This document shows, in pieces, positions 34,062-44,122 of a stretch of 54,979 nucleotides of DNA. The translations under genes were made by a program, and so were the position numbers. Numbering within the stretch: position 1 is the stretch's first letter; every line of letters begins with the position of its first letter. The notes below the pieces were generated by a model, which did no database searches, was not told the DNA's origin, and saw only the letters and a program-made list of their open reading frames with translations. The DNA comes from DASWHX01 sp036397995 (lineage in GTDB: Bacteria; Bacteroidota; Bacteroidia; Cytophagales; Cyclobacteriaceae), in NCBI GenBank assembly GCA_036397995.1, contig DASWHX010000158.1:1-54979 (forward strand), read 5' to 3'.

Positions 34062-36238
34062 TTCTTGCTCTTCTCAATTTTTAATTCCGCCCTGCGGTTC
34101 TTCGAATGTTCTTCTTCCTGACATTGAACTCCGTCGCTGCAACGGTTAATCAGCAACTGTTCACCAAAGCCTCTCCAGGTTATTCTGTCTTCCCTGATTC
34201 CCTTTTGTTTCAGATACGCAACTACAGCCAAAGCTCTTCGGTTGGAGAGCGTAAGATTATACTCGAACGTTCCCTGGGCATCAGCGTGGGCACTTACAAC
34301 GATGTAGGTATCTTTATGACGCTTCAGGTTCGTAATCATTTGATTCAATGCCGGCTGGGCGTCGGGTTTTATAATTGCCTTATTGAAATCAAAGAAGATT
34401 ACGTCTTTAGTAACATAGACTTCCTCTAAAACAAAATCATTTAGCAATGTATCGGCAATCATGCCTTCAGTATTAAGTTTGAAGTTGCTGGTAACATGAT
34501 CAATCTTTTCAGCCTGGATAATGTAAAGTTGGTCTGGTTTTAAGACAAAGACATATTTGCCGTCCTCTTTAGTTTCCAGAATTGTGAAGGTGTTCTGAGT
34601 AAGATTTTCAAGAGAAACGGTGACATCAGGCAAGAGCTCCTGGGTTTCATTACTAAATATTCTTCCTTGCGCGAAAAGTTCATGCCGCCACATGAAAACA
34701 TCTGCAGTATCAGTTTGAAATGAATGTACGACCGTAGAAATACGGGTTGGAACTTCCAGGCCGAAATTGTCCTTTTTGGCTTGTAAATCAAAATAGGTAT
34801 CAAGTGGCAGGTCTACCTGGAAGTACCCGCTTTCATCTGCTTTCAAAATCGTATAAGTTTGGCGGGCAGAATCATTAATCATAATTTCCGCATTGCCAAC
34901 AAATTCTTTTGTTCTTGATTCCAGCACCCTGCCGACAATACTTTTATAGCGAACTTCAAATTGATAAATATCATCACTGCCTTTCCCTCCTGGCCGGTTA
35001 GAAGAAATGAACCCTTTTCTGCCATCCTTACCGATAGAAAATGAGAAATCGTCACCGGAGGTATTCATGGGAAATCCAAGGTTTTCTATATTACCAAATT
35101 GGCCATCAAACCTGGTAGAGCGATAAATATCCAGTCCTCCAAAACCTCCATGTCCGTTGGATGAAAAATACAGGTGGCCGTCTTCCGAAATAAAGGGAAA
35201 GAATTCATCGCCGGCGGTGTTCACTTGTCCGCCAGCGTTTACAGGCTCAGACCATGAATTATCAATCCTCTGACAAAAATAAATATCATTGCCACCAAAA
35301 CCTCCGGGCCTGTCTGATGTAAAGTAAAGCGTTAGGTTGTCAGCACTTAGTGAAGGATGAGCTGTAGAATACTCATTATCGTTATAGACAAATGGCTTTA
35401 CATTTGACCATTCGCCGCCGGGATTAAGGCTGGCGGAATATAACTTTAATTTGATTTTCCCGTCTTCACTTTCTCCTTTGCGATATGAATAATAATTACT
35501 CCGTGTAAAAATAACTTTGGAATAATCATTGTAAAAAGTCATTGGACCTTCATGGAACTTTGTATTTATGACTTGATGAAGTTTTTTGGGTTGAGAAAAA
35601 CTTGAATCGGTAAAAGTGCTGATATAAATATCAAACGGTGCCTGGCTAAACTCATTTTCATCATCGTCTTCATACTTTATAAAAAGGGCCTGATCTCTTG
35701 AGCTTAAAAAAATCAATTCATTATCAACCTCAACGGCTCCAAACTCGGAATTCTCCGAATTAACCTGAAGGTTTGTCAAAAGATACAAAGATGAATCTCT
35801 GGTATAAAAATCCAGATCCTCAAGGAACTTCAGTTTGTAATCACTCCTTGGATCATCGGGAACATCCTGCTTGTAATTTTCATACCAGGTTTTAGCTTCT
35901 TCGTAATTTCCCAGAGCCGTCAAAGCTTGTGCATAATTATACTTATGAATGGGCATAAGCGAGGGATTTTCAATAATTGGTCTATACCAGGAAACTACTC
36001 CCCGCGGGTTATTAAGTTTGATGTAACACTCTGCAATCCTGGTTTGAGCATTAAGGTCTGCGGGATTTTTAGCCAATACCCGCTCATATAATTCTATGGC
36101 ATTTTCATATGCCAGTTTTTCGTAATAAATTTCCGCTTTGCGTGAATTACTCATAAAAAAAGTTGTGATATCAGCACTCTGCGCATTTGCAGATGAACCC
36201 AATCCTAAAACAAGCAATATGGTAATGAGCCGATTCAT
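34058..36238 (-). CDS. PorE-like OmpA-family protein (TPR, PD40, regulatory domains, OmpA)
   Basis: A 726-aa exported protein with signal peptide MNRLITILLVLGLGSSANAQ. TPR repeats span about residues 30-150. PD40/WD40-like beta-propeller repeats span about 165-430 (for example LYFTSDRPGGFGGNDIY). Two carboxypeptidase-type regulatory domains follow, then a C-terminal OmpA peptidoglycan-binding domain near 600-720 (IFFDFNKAIIKPDAQPAL, LSNRRALAVVAYLKQKG). This order is that of PorE, which anchors the type IX secretion machinery to peptidoglycan. It is coupled to the PorP/SprF gene through TAATG. Confidence 0.92.
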   Translation of the reverse strand: MNRLITILLVLGLGSSANAQSADITTFFMSNSRKAEIYYEKLAYENAIELYERVLAKNPADLNAQTRIAECYIKLNNPRGVVSWYRPIIENPSLMPIHKYNYAQALTALGNYEEAKTWYENYKQDVPDDPRSDYKLKFLEDLDFYTRDSSLYLLTNLQVNSENSEFGAVEVDNELIFLSSRDQALFIKYEDDDENEFSQAPFDIYISTFTDSSFSQPKKLHQVINTKFHEGPMTFYNDYSKVIFTRSNYYSYRKGESEDGKIKLKLYSASLNPGGEWSNVKPFVYNDNEYSTAHPSLSADNLTLYFTSDRPGGFGGNDIYFCQRIDNSWSEPVNAGGQVNTAGDEFFPFISEDGHLYFSSNGHGGFGGLDIYRSTRFDGQFGNIENLGFPMNTSGDDFSFSIGKDGRKGFISSNRPGGKGSDDIYQFEVRYKSIVGRVLESRTKEFVGNAEIMINDSARQTYTILKADESGYFQVDLPLDTYFDLQAKKDNFGLEVPTRISTVVHSFQTDTADVFMWRHELFAQGRIFSNETQELLPDVTVSLENLTQNTFTILETKEDGKYVFVLKPDQLYIIQAEKIDHVTSNFKLNTEGMIADTLLNDFVLEEVYVTKDVIFFDFNKAIIKPDAQPALNQMITNLKRHKDTYIVVSAHADAQGTFEYNLTLSNRRALAVVAYLKQKGIREDRITWRGFGEQLLINRCSDGVQCQEEEHSKNRRAELKIEKSKN

Positions 36239-37146
36239 TAGAAAAATCGGGGGGAAATTAATGCATCTTTTGGATACTTGAATTGATAACTAATCATAAC
36301 TTCATGGGATCCCAGATCCACCAGGTTAAGGGCATTGGTGGTTATGGAATATGAATAACCAAATCGAAGCTGCCGTGTTACCTGAACGGCAGCCAAAATA
36401 TCTACCGCGCTTAGAAATCTAACCGATGCCCCAACCCAGATAATATCATCAAAGGAAAATTGAGCATTGAGATCATACTCTACTGCCTCCCCTCCAACAA
36501 ATTTCAATAAAGTGGAAGGCCTGAATTTTACCGCCCTGGATAAATCGAGAGCATACCCCACAGTGAGTATAATGGGATTATCTTGTTTTATTGTTGATAA
36601 GTCTGGACTCCTGGTGAAAACATTATTGGCAAGTTGCGGCATGCTGACACCTGCCGTCAATCGATCCGAGTTGAAATAAATTCCAAATCCGAAGTTAGGC
36701 CGGGTTGACCGCACATCTTGCTGAAATGCCGGATCGTTGGGATTGAATATTGTAGCCCGGGTGTACTCGGCGTTAATAGAATTTATTCCCCCCTGGAGCC
36801 CCAAGGCAAGATGCCCCTTTTCTGTAATCTTTATTCGGTAGGCGTACATAGCACTTATGGAGTACTGATTAATTACAGATATGTTATCTCTTACCAATAA
36901 TAAACCAATTCCAATTTTCTTATTTACAAGGGGAGAATGAATGGCCAATGACTGAGTATTGGGCGAACCGGTTAATCCAACTGACTGGTAGCGAACAAGT
37001 GCTGTTGCGGTCAATACTCCATTACTGCCGGCATAAGCGGGATTTATTGCCAGACCATTAAACATGTATTGACTGAATGTAGCTTGTTGCTGGCTATATG
37101 CAACCTGTCCCAAAAAAATAAAAAAAAGAAAGAGATATTGCCTCAT
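36238..37146 (-). CDS. PorP/SprF-family outer-membrane protein
   Basis: A 302-aa protein with signal peptide MRQYLFLFFIFLGQVAYSQQ and the family hallmark ATFSQYMFNGLAINPAYAGS directly after it. The rest is a 14-stranded-type barrel, ending VMISYQFKYPKDALISPRFF. In Bacteroidota each PorP/SprF paralogue usually serves a neighbouring T9SS substrate with a type B sorting domain; here that substrate is the gene just upstream. TAATG junctions on both sides couple translation. Confidence 0.95.
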   Translation of the reverse strand: MRQYLFLFFIFLGQVAYSQQQATFSQYMFNGLAINPAYAGSNGVLTATALVRYQSVGLTGSPNTQSLAIHSPLVNKKIGIGLLLVRDNISVINQYSISAMYAYRIKITEKGHLALGLQGGINSINAEYTRATIFNPNDPAFQQDVRSTRPNFGFGIYFNSDRLTAGVSMPQLANNVFTRSPDLSTIKQDNPIILTVGYALDLSRAVKFRPSTLLKFVGGEAVEYDLNAQFSFDDIIWVGASVRFLSAVDILAAVQVTRQLRFGYSYSITTNALNLVDLGSHEVMISYQFKYPKDALISPRFF

Positions 37147-40100
37147 TACTCTTTCTTGAGTATTAAATAACCGCTTAATGGTTTGCTTCCATCTCCAAGG
37201 TTAATCATATAGAAATAAGAACCTTCAGGAACAGATTTATTAGAAATGCCTTTATTTGATTGTCCAAACCATGCTCGTTCCTGATTATTGTAGGAATTGG
37301 TTTGAAAAACTAAATTATTATACCTGTCATAAATTCGAATAAAGTTGTTTGGAAATAATTCGATCCCTTCAACTCTCCAGGTATCATTCATTCCATCTCC
37401 ATTGGGAGAAACAGCTTCATAAACTATAATGGGGATGTCCTCCACAACAATATAAACCAACGCGCCTGCGCAAAGAGGTTCCACATCATCATCACACACA
37501 AGGTAAGTAAATGCATCAATACCACTATATGTTGGAAATGGTTTATAGGTAAAACTACCATCAGGACTCAATGTAACATTACCATGAAGCGGAGCATTTT
37601 CAGGATTTGTATTGATAATTAGCACACTGGACTCAACATCATAATCGTTATCTGTTAGATTTCCTGAAACGGAACTATTTCGTTGAACCACGACCGTATC
37701 ATTTACTGCAACTGGTTTATCGTTGACAGGATTAATTGTGATTTCAATAATGGCAAGATCGCAAAGAGTGGGCGTCCCGTTATCACAAACACTCAAGGTT
37801 GCATATTCAGTTCCAAAAATATTCTCGTTTGGGGTGAACAGAAAGCATTCCGTAGGGCCGGTACCTTCAGTATAACTCCCCAATGAGGTTTGAGAATTTA
37901 TTGATATTTCCTCTTCGCTCTCAGGATCTGGATCCTGAATTCTGAAACAAAAATTTATGGGAATGTCTTCGTTAGTAGCAAGTCTAAGTGTATCCAATTC
38001 AAGATCTTCAGAAATAATTTGTGGAGGATCATTCACTGGCAAAATATTTATGACAACAACCGCGGTATCGCATAAGGCGGGCACTTGTGCGTCACATACT
38101 ACGATCTCACCAAAGGTAGTACCGGTTTCATTGGTATCTCCCGCAAAGAAAAAACATAAATCTCCAAGGGGCAAATGTTCAAATGCGCCACCGTAACCCT
38201 CAATAGGCGAGGCATCTACCAAGTCAACGAAATCGCCGTCGGGGTCATCAACATCAACACACAGCTTCGTTACAATATCTTCCAGAACGTCAAAATATAG
38301 AGTATCCACGGGAACTCCCCCGACGGTTACCTGCGGAGGGTCGTTAACGGGCAAAACGGTACCCACGGCAATGATAGTGTCGCATTGAGTCGTGCTTCCA
38401 ACTTCACAAACTACGACTTCCAGGATGTCTGTACCATTATAGTCCTGATTTGGAGAATAGGTAAAGCACAAGTTTACAGGATCGAAAATATCAATGGTGG
38501 CATTCATTCCGGTTGAATACGCATCTGCAAGCTCCAGCGGATCATTTTCCGGATCGATAGCTTCCAGGCATATATCGATAGGTTGATCTTCGTTTGTTTC
38601 AAAAAACAAAGTATCGATAGGGTTGTTATTTTCCGGATCAACAATTACAGGTTCATCATTTACAGGTATAATTTCAATTGCAACCACAATGTCATCGCAC
38701 AGGGATGGGGTGGCTTCATCGCATACATCTATGTCGATATACTCAAATCCGTTGTAGTTTTCCGCTGGAGTAAATGTGAAGCAAAGCCTATTTAAAGGAT
38801 CAAGGTCTACTGTTCCCTGACCGAATTCGAGCGCATATGAAATAATATCAACGGCATCTCCATCAGGATCGACCACATCCAGACAAACATCAATGGGTAT
38901 ATCTTCCAAAGTAGATACCCATAATGTATCTATAGGATTACCCATATCGTCTACTACCACCGGTGGACTGTTGGTGGAGGCCATGTCAATTCCGCGGGAG
39001 GTAATATTACTCAGATCGATGCCATCATTTACCTGGAAACTTATCTGGCGTGTTAAAGGGTTTACAAGCAGGATTGGATCAATGCTGGCACTGTTCGAAT
39101 ATTCCACCGACTGCAGTGCTGTCTGATAATTACCAATGGAAGAGACACCTGTCAGTGTCAGTACTCCGGTAACAGCATCAAAGTTTCCTGTGATTCCGTT
39201 TTGATCAACAAAAATCAATTGATCTTCGGTATCAATGTAATTGTTTGAAATGGACACAGTGGCTCCCTGTAGCGTGGTATGGTCAATATCAGTAATCAGA
39301 ATCCCATTATCGACAATAACATTGGCATCTCCTTCAAAGTATGTGATCTGGCCGGCCGTGCCTGAAAGTACAGGAGGATCATTTACATTAATAACCTGAA
39401 TGTCTCTGGTCAAAATATTGCTTTCATCAAGTCCGTCAAAAACTTTCACCGTAAAAGTACGTGTGGCAACTGACGGGTTTTCACTGGAATTGCTGTATTG
39501 AATTCCATTTATTACCGATTGATAAACTGCCAAAGATGCTACACCTGTAATGTGGACTTCGCCGGTTACCGGATCAAAACTTAGTGTGAGTCCTTGCCCT
39601 GGTGGCAGGGTAATTATATCCTCACTTTGTATATAGTTAACTGTAAAGGTTATCCATGCCTCGTCCATTTGAAAATCATCGGGATCGTTGATGGAAAGGT
39701 CACCAAACAAATTTATTGGTGGATCATTTTCCGTATAAACAAGGGCAGTAGTGGAGGCATTAATAGTGGGAGGTGTGTTCACAATAACCAGTGCAAAGCT
39801 AAGGTCCGAATCAGAAATTCCGGATGAACATTGACCCTCAAGAAGAGCCCTTGCTGTTATACTATCCCCCAATGCGAGGGGAGTGGCAAAAGTTGCCTCC
39901 CAGATTCCGGATGTGCCCGAGCTTGTAGTAATAGATTCAACCAGAACACTGCTTACATCAAACCGGTTGATGAATACATCTGCATTTTTTACGGCAGTTC
40001 CGGTGATTATCGATTCGCCAACTTTAATTGGCGTATTTATGGAAGGTTTCGGAGTTTTACCGCTCTTGAATCCAGCACAGGTCTGGCATAAGTCTTCAAG

Positions 40101-40916
40101 TGCGGTTGGACATTGGTTTGAAGTTAAATCCAAAAAAGCATCGCTATTATTAGTATAATCAGCGTCATTGACACCTCCAATATCCGAGATCATACCAGCC
40201 ATCGCGCAGGTAGCTGAAACATTTGTTACAGAGGCGAAACGAAGTTCAGATTGCGCGGTTAATCCAAACAGAGTGTTGAGCGCTGCAAACGGAATGTAAA
40301 AATCATAAAAATAATCCGGGTCATCGCAGCTATTCGTGCCGGCAATAGCCTTTTGATAATGGGTACTGTAGGGAAAAAACGCTATTGGTGCCGGGCAATC
40401 CTCAATACCATCAATATCGTAAATGTAGACTCCGGCATTTGATCGTTTTATGAAGGTGATATCAATTTCAAAACCTGGATTTTCGGGGGTTGCATTGGGG
40501 TCGTCATTCCCAATTTTGTTATCGGTATCAATCAGAATAGTGTAAGCTTCTACACTTGGATTATCACCTGCCAGTCTGAATCTGAAAATCAAATTATTAT
40601 TTTCAAGAACTCCATAAACAGAATACCCTGCGGTATCGACTGCCAGATCTGTTGTTCCGCAAAGTGCGCCAGCTTGTATATCATTTAATACTTCCCCTTC
40701 CTCATAAATCGGAATACCGAACATTTTCAATTCAAATTCATCTACATAATAACCATCTATAGAAAAGCCGGCGGAGGTAAGTGAAACAAAACCATCTCCA
40801 TTTGAATCGATGGTACCATCTCCTGCCTTAAGGATTTGACCTCTTAATTGAGAAAAAGCATTCTCAATAAAGAGTAAAAGCATGATACTCAGTAATATGA
40901 GTCTCGTTAGCTTCAT
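37146..40916 (-). CDS. Large T9SS-exported cadherin-like adhesin with type B sorting domain
   Basis: A 1256-aa protein with signal peptide (LILLSIMLLLFIENAFSQ). The N-terminal 280 residues form a cysteine-containing domain. About seven tandem cadherin/Ig-like repeats follow, most marked by VNDPP/VNDEP/VNDKP joints and DPDGD calcium-binding-like motifs. The C-terminus is the gliding-motility-associated (type B) sorting domain, SPNGDGMNDTWRVEGIELFP, RIYDRYNNLVF and GYLILKKE. It is expected to be secreted by the type IX system and attached at the surface. It resembles SprB-type adhesins but is much smaller. Confidence 0.92.
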   Translation of the reverse strand: MKLTRLILLSIMLLLFIENAFSQLRGQILKAGDGTIDSNGDGFVSLTSAGFSIDGYYVDEFELKMFGIPIYEEGEVLNDIQAGALCGTTDLAVDTAGYSVYGVLENNNLIFRFRLAGDNPSVEAYTILIDTDNKIGNDDPNATPENPGFEIDITFIKRSNAGVYIYDIDGIEDCPAPIAFFPYSTHYQKAIAGTNSCDDPDYFYDFYIPFAALNTLFGLTAQSELRFASVTNVSATCAMAGMISDIGGVNDADYTNNSDAFLDLTSNQCPTALEDLCQTCAGFKSGKTPKPSINTPIKVGESIITGTAVKNADVFINRFDVSSVLVESITTSSGTSGIWEATFATPLALGDSITARALLEGQCSSGISDSDLSFALVIVNTPPTINASTTALVYTENDPPINLFGDLSINDPDDFQMDEAWITFTVNYIQSEDIITLPPGQGLTLSFDPVTGEVHITGVASLAVYQSVINGIQYSNSSENPSVATRTFTVKVFDGLDESNILTRDIQVINVNDPPVLSGTAGQITYFEGDANVIVDNGILITDIDHTTLQGATVSISNNYIDTEDQLIFVDQNGITGNFDAVTGVLTLTGVSSIGNYQTALQSVEYSNSASIDPILLVNPLTRQISFQVNDGIDLSNITSRGIDMASTNSPPVVVDDMGNPIDTLWVSTLEDIPIDVCLDVVDPDGDAVDIISYALEFGQGTVDLDPLNRLCFTFTPAENYNGFEYIDIDVCDEATPSLCDDIVVAIEIIPVNDEPVIVDPENNNPIDTLFFETNEDQPIDICLEAIDPENDPLELADAYSTGMNATIDIFDPVNLCFTYSPNQDYNGTDILEVVVCEVGSTTQCDTIIAVGTVLPVNDPPQVTVGGVPVDTLYFDVLEDIVTKLCVDVDDPDGDFVDLVDASPIEGYGGAFEHLPLGDLCFFFAGDTNETGTTFGEIVVCDAQVPALCDTAVVVINILPVNDPPQIISEDLELDTLRLATNEDIPINFCFRIQDPDPESEEEISINSQTSLGSYTEGTGPTECFLFTPNENIFGTEYATLSVCDNGTPTLCDLAIIEITINPVNDKPVAVNDTVVVQRNSSVSGNLTDNDYDVESSVLIINTNPENAPLHGNVTLSPDGSFTYKPFPTYSGIDAFTYLVCDDDVEPLCAGALVYIVVEDIPIIVYEAVSPNGDGMNDTWRVEGIELFPNNFIRIYDRYNNLVFQTNSYNNQERAWFGQSNKGISNKSVPEGSYFYMINLGDGSKPLSGYLILKKE

Positions 40917-41222
40917 AAAGGGTTTAGTTTAGCTGCTAAGGTTTCCTAAAGATAACACAAGTTTCCCCACCCATTAATTCCAAAAACAGGGCCACCTGTA
41001 ATTACAAATGTAAGAAATAAGGAGAAACAGTATTATATTTTAGGCCTGAGGTTACTAAAAGTTCTCAAAATACGCTTGAAATAGACATTTGAGCATATTT
41101 GCCTTCCTTTCTTGGAGTAATTTTGAAATGTAATAAATTGTATGGTAGGTAACATTTTTGAACCCCTTTGGCCCAATTTGGGAAAATCATGATTAAAAGT
41201 GGGAAAGTGATGGGATTTTTTT
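40917..41222. other. Intergenic gap between the T9SS adhesin and lysA
   Basis: About 306 bases of low-GC DNA between two minus-strand genes, so it holds the downstream end of lysA and the upstream region of the adhesin operon. A minus-strand TAnnTTTG match lies at 41005-41012. A short palindrome CCCAATTTGGG is at about 41172-41182. No gene with support was seen; a small minus-strand open frame here has no family features. Confidence 0.6.
41005..41012 (-). promoter_or_regulatory. Possible -7 box for the T9SS adhesin operon
   Basis: The minus strand reads TACATTTG, an exact TAnnTTTG match. A transcript from here would have a leader of about 80 bases before the adhesin ATG at 40916. No -33 box is evident. 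A weaker TATCTTTA lies closer to the gene. Confidence 0.35.
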
Positions 41223-42461
41223 CTATGCATCAACATCTACCTCTACCATAGTTCGTGTGACATCAGCAAGCGTTTCCCTTTTCCTGATTAGGTAATCCTT
41301 TCCTCCAGCGATAAGTATCTCCGGTGGTCTTAATCTGGAATTATAATTTGATGACATCGAAAAACCATAAGCACCTGCATTTTTGATAAGCAAAAGATCC
41401 CCTTCACGAACTTCGTGAAGCTTTCTGTCCATTCCAAATGTATCAGTTTCGCAGATGTAGCCAACAACCGTATAAATTCTGTTGATTCCTGTTGGATTGG
41501 AAATATTGACGATATCATGGTAAGCTTCATACATCATAGGTCGTATAAGATGATTCATCCCGGAGTCTACTCCGGCAAAGACTGTAGCAGGTGTTGTTTT
41601 TACGACATTCGTTCTTGCAATTAGCATCCCGGCCTCGCTTACAAGGTATTTTCCGGGTTCAAACCATATTTCCAGCTCACGACCGTATTCAGAGCAGAAT
41701 TGTTTAAAAGCAGTTCCCAGATTTTTGCCCAAATCAAAAATATTAGTGGTGTTGTCACCTTCGCGATATTTCACCTTAAAACCGCTTCCGAAATCAATGA
41801 ATTTCAAGTCTCCAAAATCTCTGGCAATTCCAAAAAGAATCTCGGCGACTTTCAAAAAAACTTCAGAGTCAAGAATATCAGATCCGGTGTGCATATGCAA
41901 TCCAATAACCTGCAGATTGTGAGTCTTAATAATTTTCACCAGGTGGGGTAACTGGTAAATGCTAATCCCAAATTTTGAATCTACATGGCCGGTTGAAATC
42001 TTGGTGTTGCCTCCGGCAAATATGTGGGGATTCAGTCGCACGCAACAAGGAACGGAATTATGATATGCATTACCAAACTGTTCCAGGATGGAAATGCTGT
42101 CAACATTAACAAGCAGACCTAATTCAACTGCTTCCTGAATTTCATCAAAGGAAACACAATTGGGAGTATAGAGAATTTCATGCGGCTTAAAACCTGCCTT
42201 TAAGCCAATGTGCGCTTCCTGGATACTAACTACATCCAACTCAGCCCCCAACTGTCTTATATATTTTAGAATAGAAACATTTGTTAATGCCTTTGCAGCA
42301 TATTTTATCCGAACCTTGTGCTCCGAAAATGCGCTCTTTATTGCCTTGAATTGACTGGATATCTTTTCTCCATCATAAACGTATAGAGGTGTACCATACT
42401 TTTCGGCCAAACCTTTCAGCTCAAGGCCCTGAATTGTGTAAACGTTATTTTTAAGTTCCAT
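41223..42461 (-). CDS. lysA: Diaminopimelate decarboxylase
   Basis: A 412-aa PLP enzyme that makes lysine from meso-diaminopimelate. The PLP-binding lysine is K57 in KYAAKALTN. Further motifs are HMHTGSD, FEPGKYLVSEAG and the active-site Cys region GYICETDTFG. Alanine racemase-like barrel and C-terminal beta domain are complete. The gene stands alone, with an exact TAnnTTTG box just upstream, and is divergent from the histidine kinase. Confidence 0.94.
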   Translation of the reverse strand: MELKNNVYTIQGLELKGLAEKYGTPLYVYDGEKISSQFKAIKSAFSEHKVRIKYAAKALTNVSILKYIRQLGAELDVVSIQEAHIGLKAGFKPHEILYTPNCVSFDEIQEAVELGLLVNVDSISILEQFGNAYHNSVPCCVRLNPHIFAGGNTKISTGHVDSKFGISIYQLPHLVKIIKTHNLQVIGLHMHTGSDILDSEVFLKVAEILFGIARDFGDLKFIDFGSGFKVKYREGDNTTNIFDLGKNLGTAFKQFCSEYGRELEIWFEPGKYLVSEAGMLIARTNVVKTTPATVFAGVDSGMNHLIRPMMYEAYHDIVNISNPTGINRIYTVVGYICETDTFGMDRKLHEVREGDLLLIKNAGAYGFSMSSNYNSRLRPPEILIAGGKDYLIRKRETLADVTRTMVEVDVDA

Positions 42462-42481
42462 GGGTGTCTAAAAAAATTTCA

Positions 42482-42489
42482 CAAATATA
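42482..42489 (-). promoter_or_regulatory. -7 box of the lysA promoter
   Basis: The minus strand reads TATATTTG, an exact TAnnTTTG match, about 20 bases before the lysA ATG at 42461. The transcript leader would be about 14 bases. The -33 region is weak. Confidence 0.55.
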
Positions 42490-42589
42490 TAAAGTTGAAT
42501 ATGGTAATAACAGTAAATTTCATGTTGTCAACTAATTTCCTGGCGGCGTTAAAATATGTTAATTCAGATAATTACCTTTCTTTTCATCC

Positions 42590-42597
42590 TACTTTTG
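42590..42597 (+). promoter_or_regulatory. -7 box of the histidine kinase operon
   Basis: TACTTTTG matches TAnnTTTG exactly, 22 bases before the kinase ATG at 42620. Transcription would start near 42604. No clear -33 box is seen. Confidence 0.5.
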
Positions 42598-42619
42598 CAG
42601 TAAGCATCTAAGTATTCGG

Positions 42620-44122
42620 ATGAAAAGGAAGACGATCATATCCATAATCATTTTGATGAGCCTGGCGCTAGCCGGTCTGGTAAGCTTCCAGTTATATTGG
42701 ATCAATAGCGTAATTAAATTGAATAACGAAAGGTTCATCAGCAATGTCCATGAATCCTTAAATATGGTGATTTCCAGGTTGGAGAATACCGAAAATCTTT
42801 TCTTCGTGAGCCGTGGAGTATCAAGGGTTCTTTTTGAGACGGAAGACGATAAAAGTAAGTTCACGGACTCCCTTGCCAACTTCAAAGTAATGATTCATGC
42901 GGACACCACCAAGCCAGGAGAAATCGCAAAAAAAGAGATAGCTTCCCTAAAGGCCAAAATTCAAAATGATAGTACAGCCAGGCAAAGAGTTCAGAAAGAA
43001 CTTGAAAACGGGTGGCCACCCGATCGCGGCATCGTAAGGAAATCCGGGATGGTTCAAATAATATTACAGGAACTCGCAAGTCCACCAAAGGTTATTCAAC
43101 ACAGAATAAATAAGGAAGTTTTAGACTCTTTGCTTCATCAGGAATTTGCAAACAAAGGGATCCATTTGAAATTTGAGTATGGAGTATTGAACCCGGTTTC
43201 AGATGAAATCATTCTTGCAAATACCAAAAATGTAGACCATTTAAGAGAAACCGATTTGAAAGCGACACTATTCCCTAATGATATTATTTCCAATGCCAAT
43301 TACCTGACAGTTAATTTCCCTGATAAAGGGAGTTTTCTTTTTAAACAAATCTGGGCAACTCTTGCCAGTTCATTGGTATTGTTGCTGGTGATTGTTGGTT
43401 GTTTTGCCTTTGCATTGTTAACCATTATTCGTCAGAAGAAATTATCTGAAATGAAGAATGACTTTATCAGCAACATGACCCATGAATTCAAAACTCCAAT
43501 TGCTACAGTATCCTTGGCTTGTCAAGCCCTGGGAGAACCCGCCATTTTAAACCAGCCGAATATTTTTAAAAAATACCTGGACATCATAAGAGATGAAAAT
43601 GAAAGATTGGAAGATCAGGTTGAGAGAGTTTTACACCTGGCCTCTATGGAGAAAGAAGATTTGAATCTCAAATTCGATAAGGTAAATCTAAATGAGATTC
43701 TTAAGGATGTTTTTCAACAGATTTATATCCAGGTTGAACAAAAAAAAGGAAGTATTGTTCTGGAAGAAAAGTCACCGGAAATTTGGGTAAATGGCGATGC
43801 CAACCATTTGTTTTCCGTTTTTTTAAATTTGGTTGATAACGCGAATAAATATTCACAGGATAAGCCAGACATAAAAATTATCTGCGAAAAAAAAGGAGAT
43901 AAGGTAATGGTAGAAGTTATGGACAAAGGGATTGGAATGTCCAAAGAATCAATCCGGAAAATTTTTGACAAGTTCTATCGCGTACCTACAGGGAATGTGC
44001 ACAACGTTAAAGGATTTGGTCTGGGCCTTAATTATGTTAAAAATATTGTGGAAGCTCATGGCGGCAGAGTATCAGTTCATTCTGAAACGGGTAAGGGTTC
44101 TTCTTTTAAAGTAGAGTTATGA
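42620..44122 (+). CDS. Sensor histidine kinase (RprX-like)
   Basis: A 500-aa membrane kinase. TM1 is near residues 5-25 (ISIIILMSLALAGLVSFQLYW) and TM2 near 245-268, with a sensor domain of about 215 residues between them. The HisKA phospho-acceptor is H288 in SNMTHEFKTPIATVS. The ATPase has the N box NLVDNANKYS, G1 MDKGIGMS, F box and G2 GFGLGLNYVKNI. Its stop overlaps the response-regulator start as ATGA. The pair resembles RprXY of Bacteroides; the signal is unknown. Confidence 0.93.
   Translation: MKRKTIISIIILMSLALAGLVSFQLYWINSVIKLNNERFISNVHESLNMVISRLENTENLFFVSRGVSRVLFETEDDKSKFTDSLANFKVMIHADTTKPGEIAKKEIASLKAKIQNDSTARQRVQKELENGWPPDRGIVRKSGMVQIILQELASPPKVIQHRINKEVLDSLLHQEFANKGIHLKFEYGVLNPVSDEIILANTKNVDHLRETDLKATLFPNDIISNANYLTVNFPDKGSFLFKQIWATLASSLVLLLVIVGCFAFALLTIIRQKKLSEMKNDFISNMTHEFKTPIATVSLACQALGEPAILNQPNIFKKYLDIIRDENERLEDQVERVLHLASMEKEDLNLKFDKVNLNEILKDVFQQIYIQVEQKKGSIVLEEKSPEIWVNGDANHLFSVFLNLVDNANKYSQDKPDIKIICEKKGDKVMVEVMDKGIGMSKESIRKIFDKFYRVPTGNVHNVKGFGLGLNYVKNIVEAHGGRVSVHSETGKGSSFKVEL

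Noticed and set aside
34106..34429. Plus-strand 107-aa open frame
   Set aside because: Antisense to the OmpA domain of the PorE-like gene.
37683..40158. Several plus-strand frames of 60-90 aa
   Set aside because: Antisense shadows of the large T9SS adhesin, produced by its repeated VNDPP-type domains.
41033..41236. Minus-strand 67-aa open frame between lysA and the adhesin
   Set aside because: No signal peptide, domain or coupling; it overlaps the end of lysA in another frame and has no supporting features.
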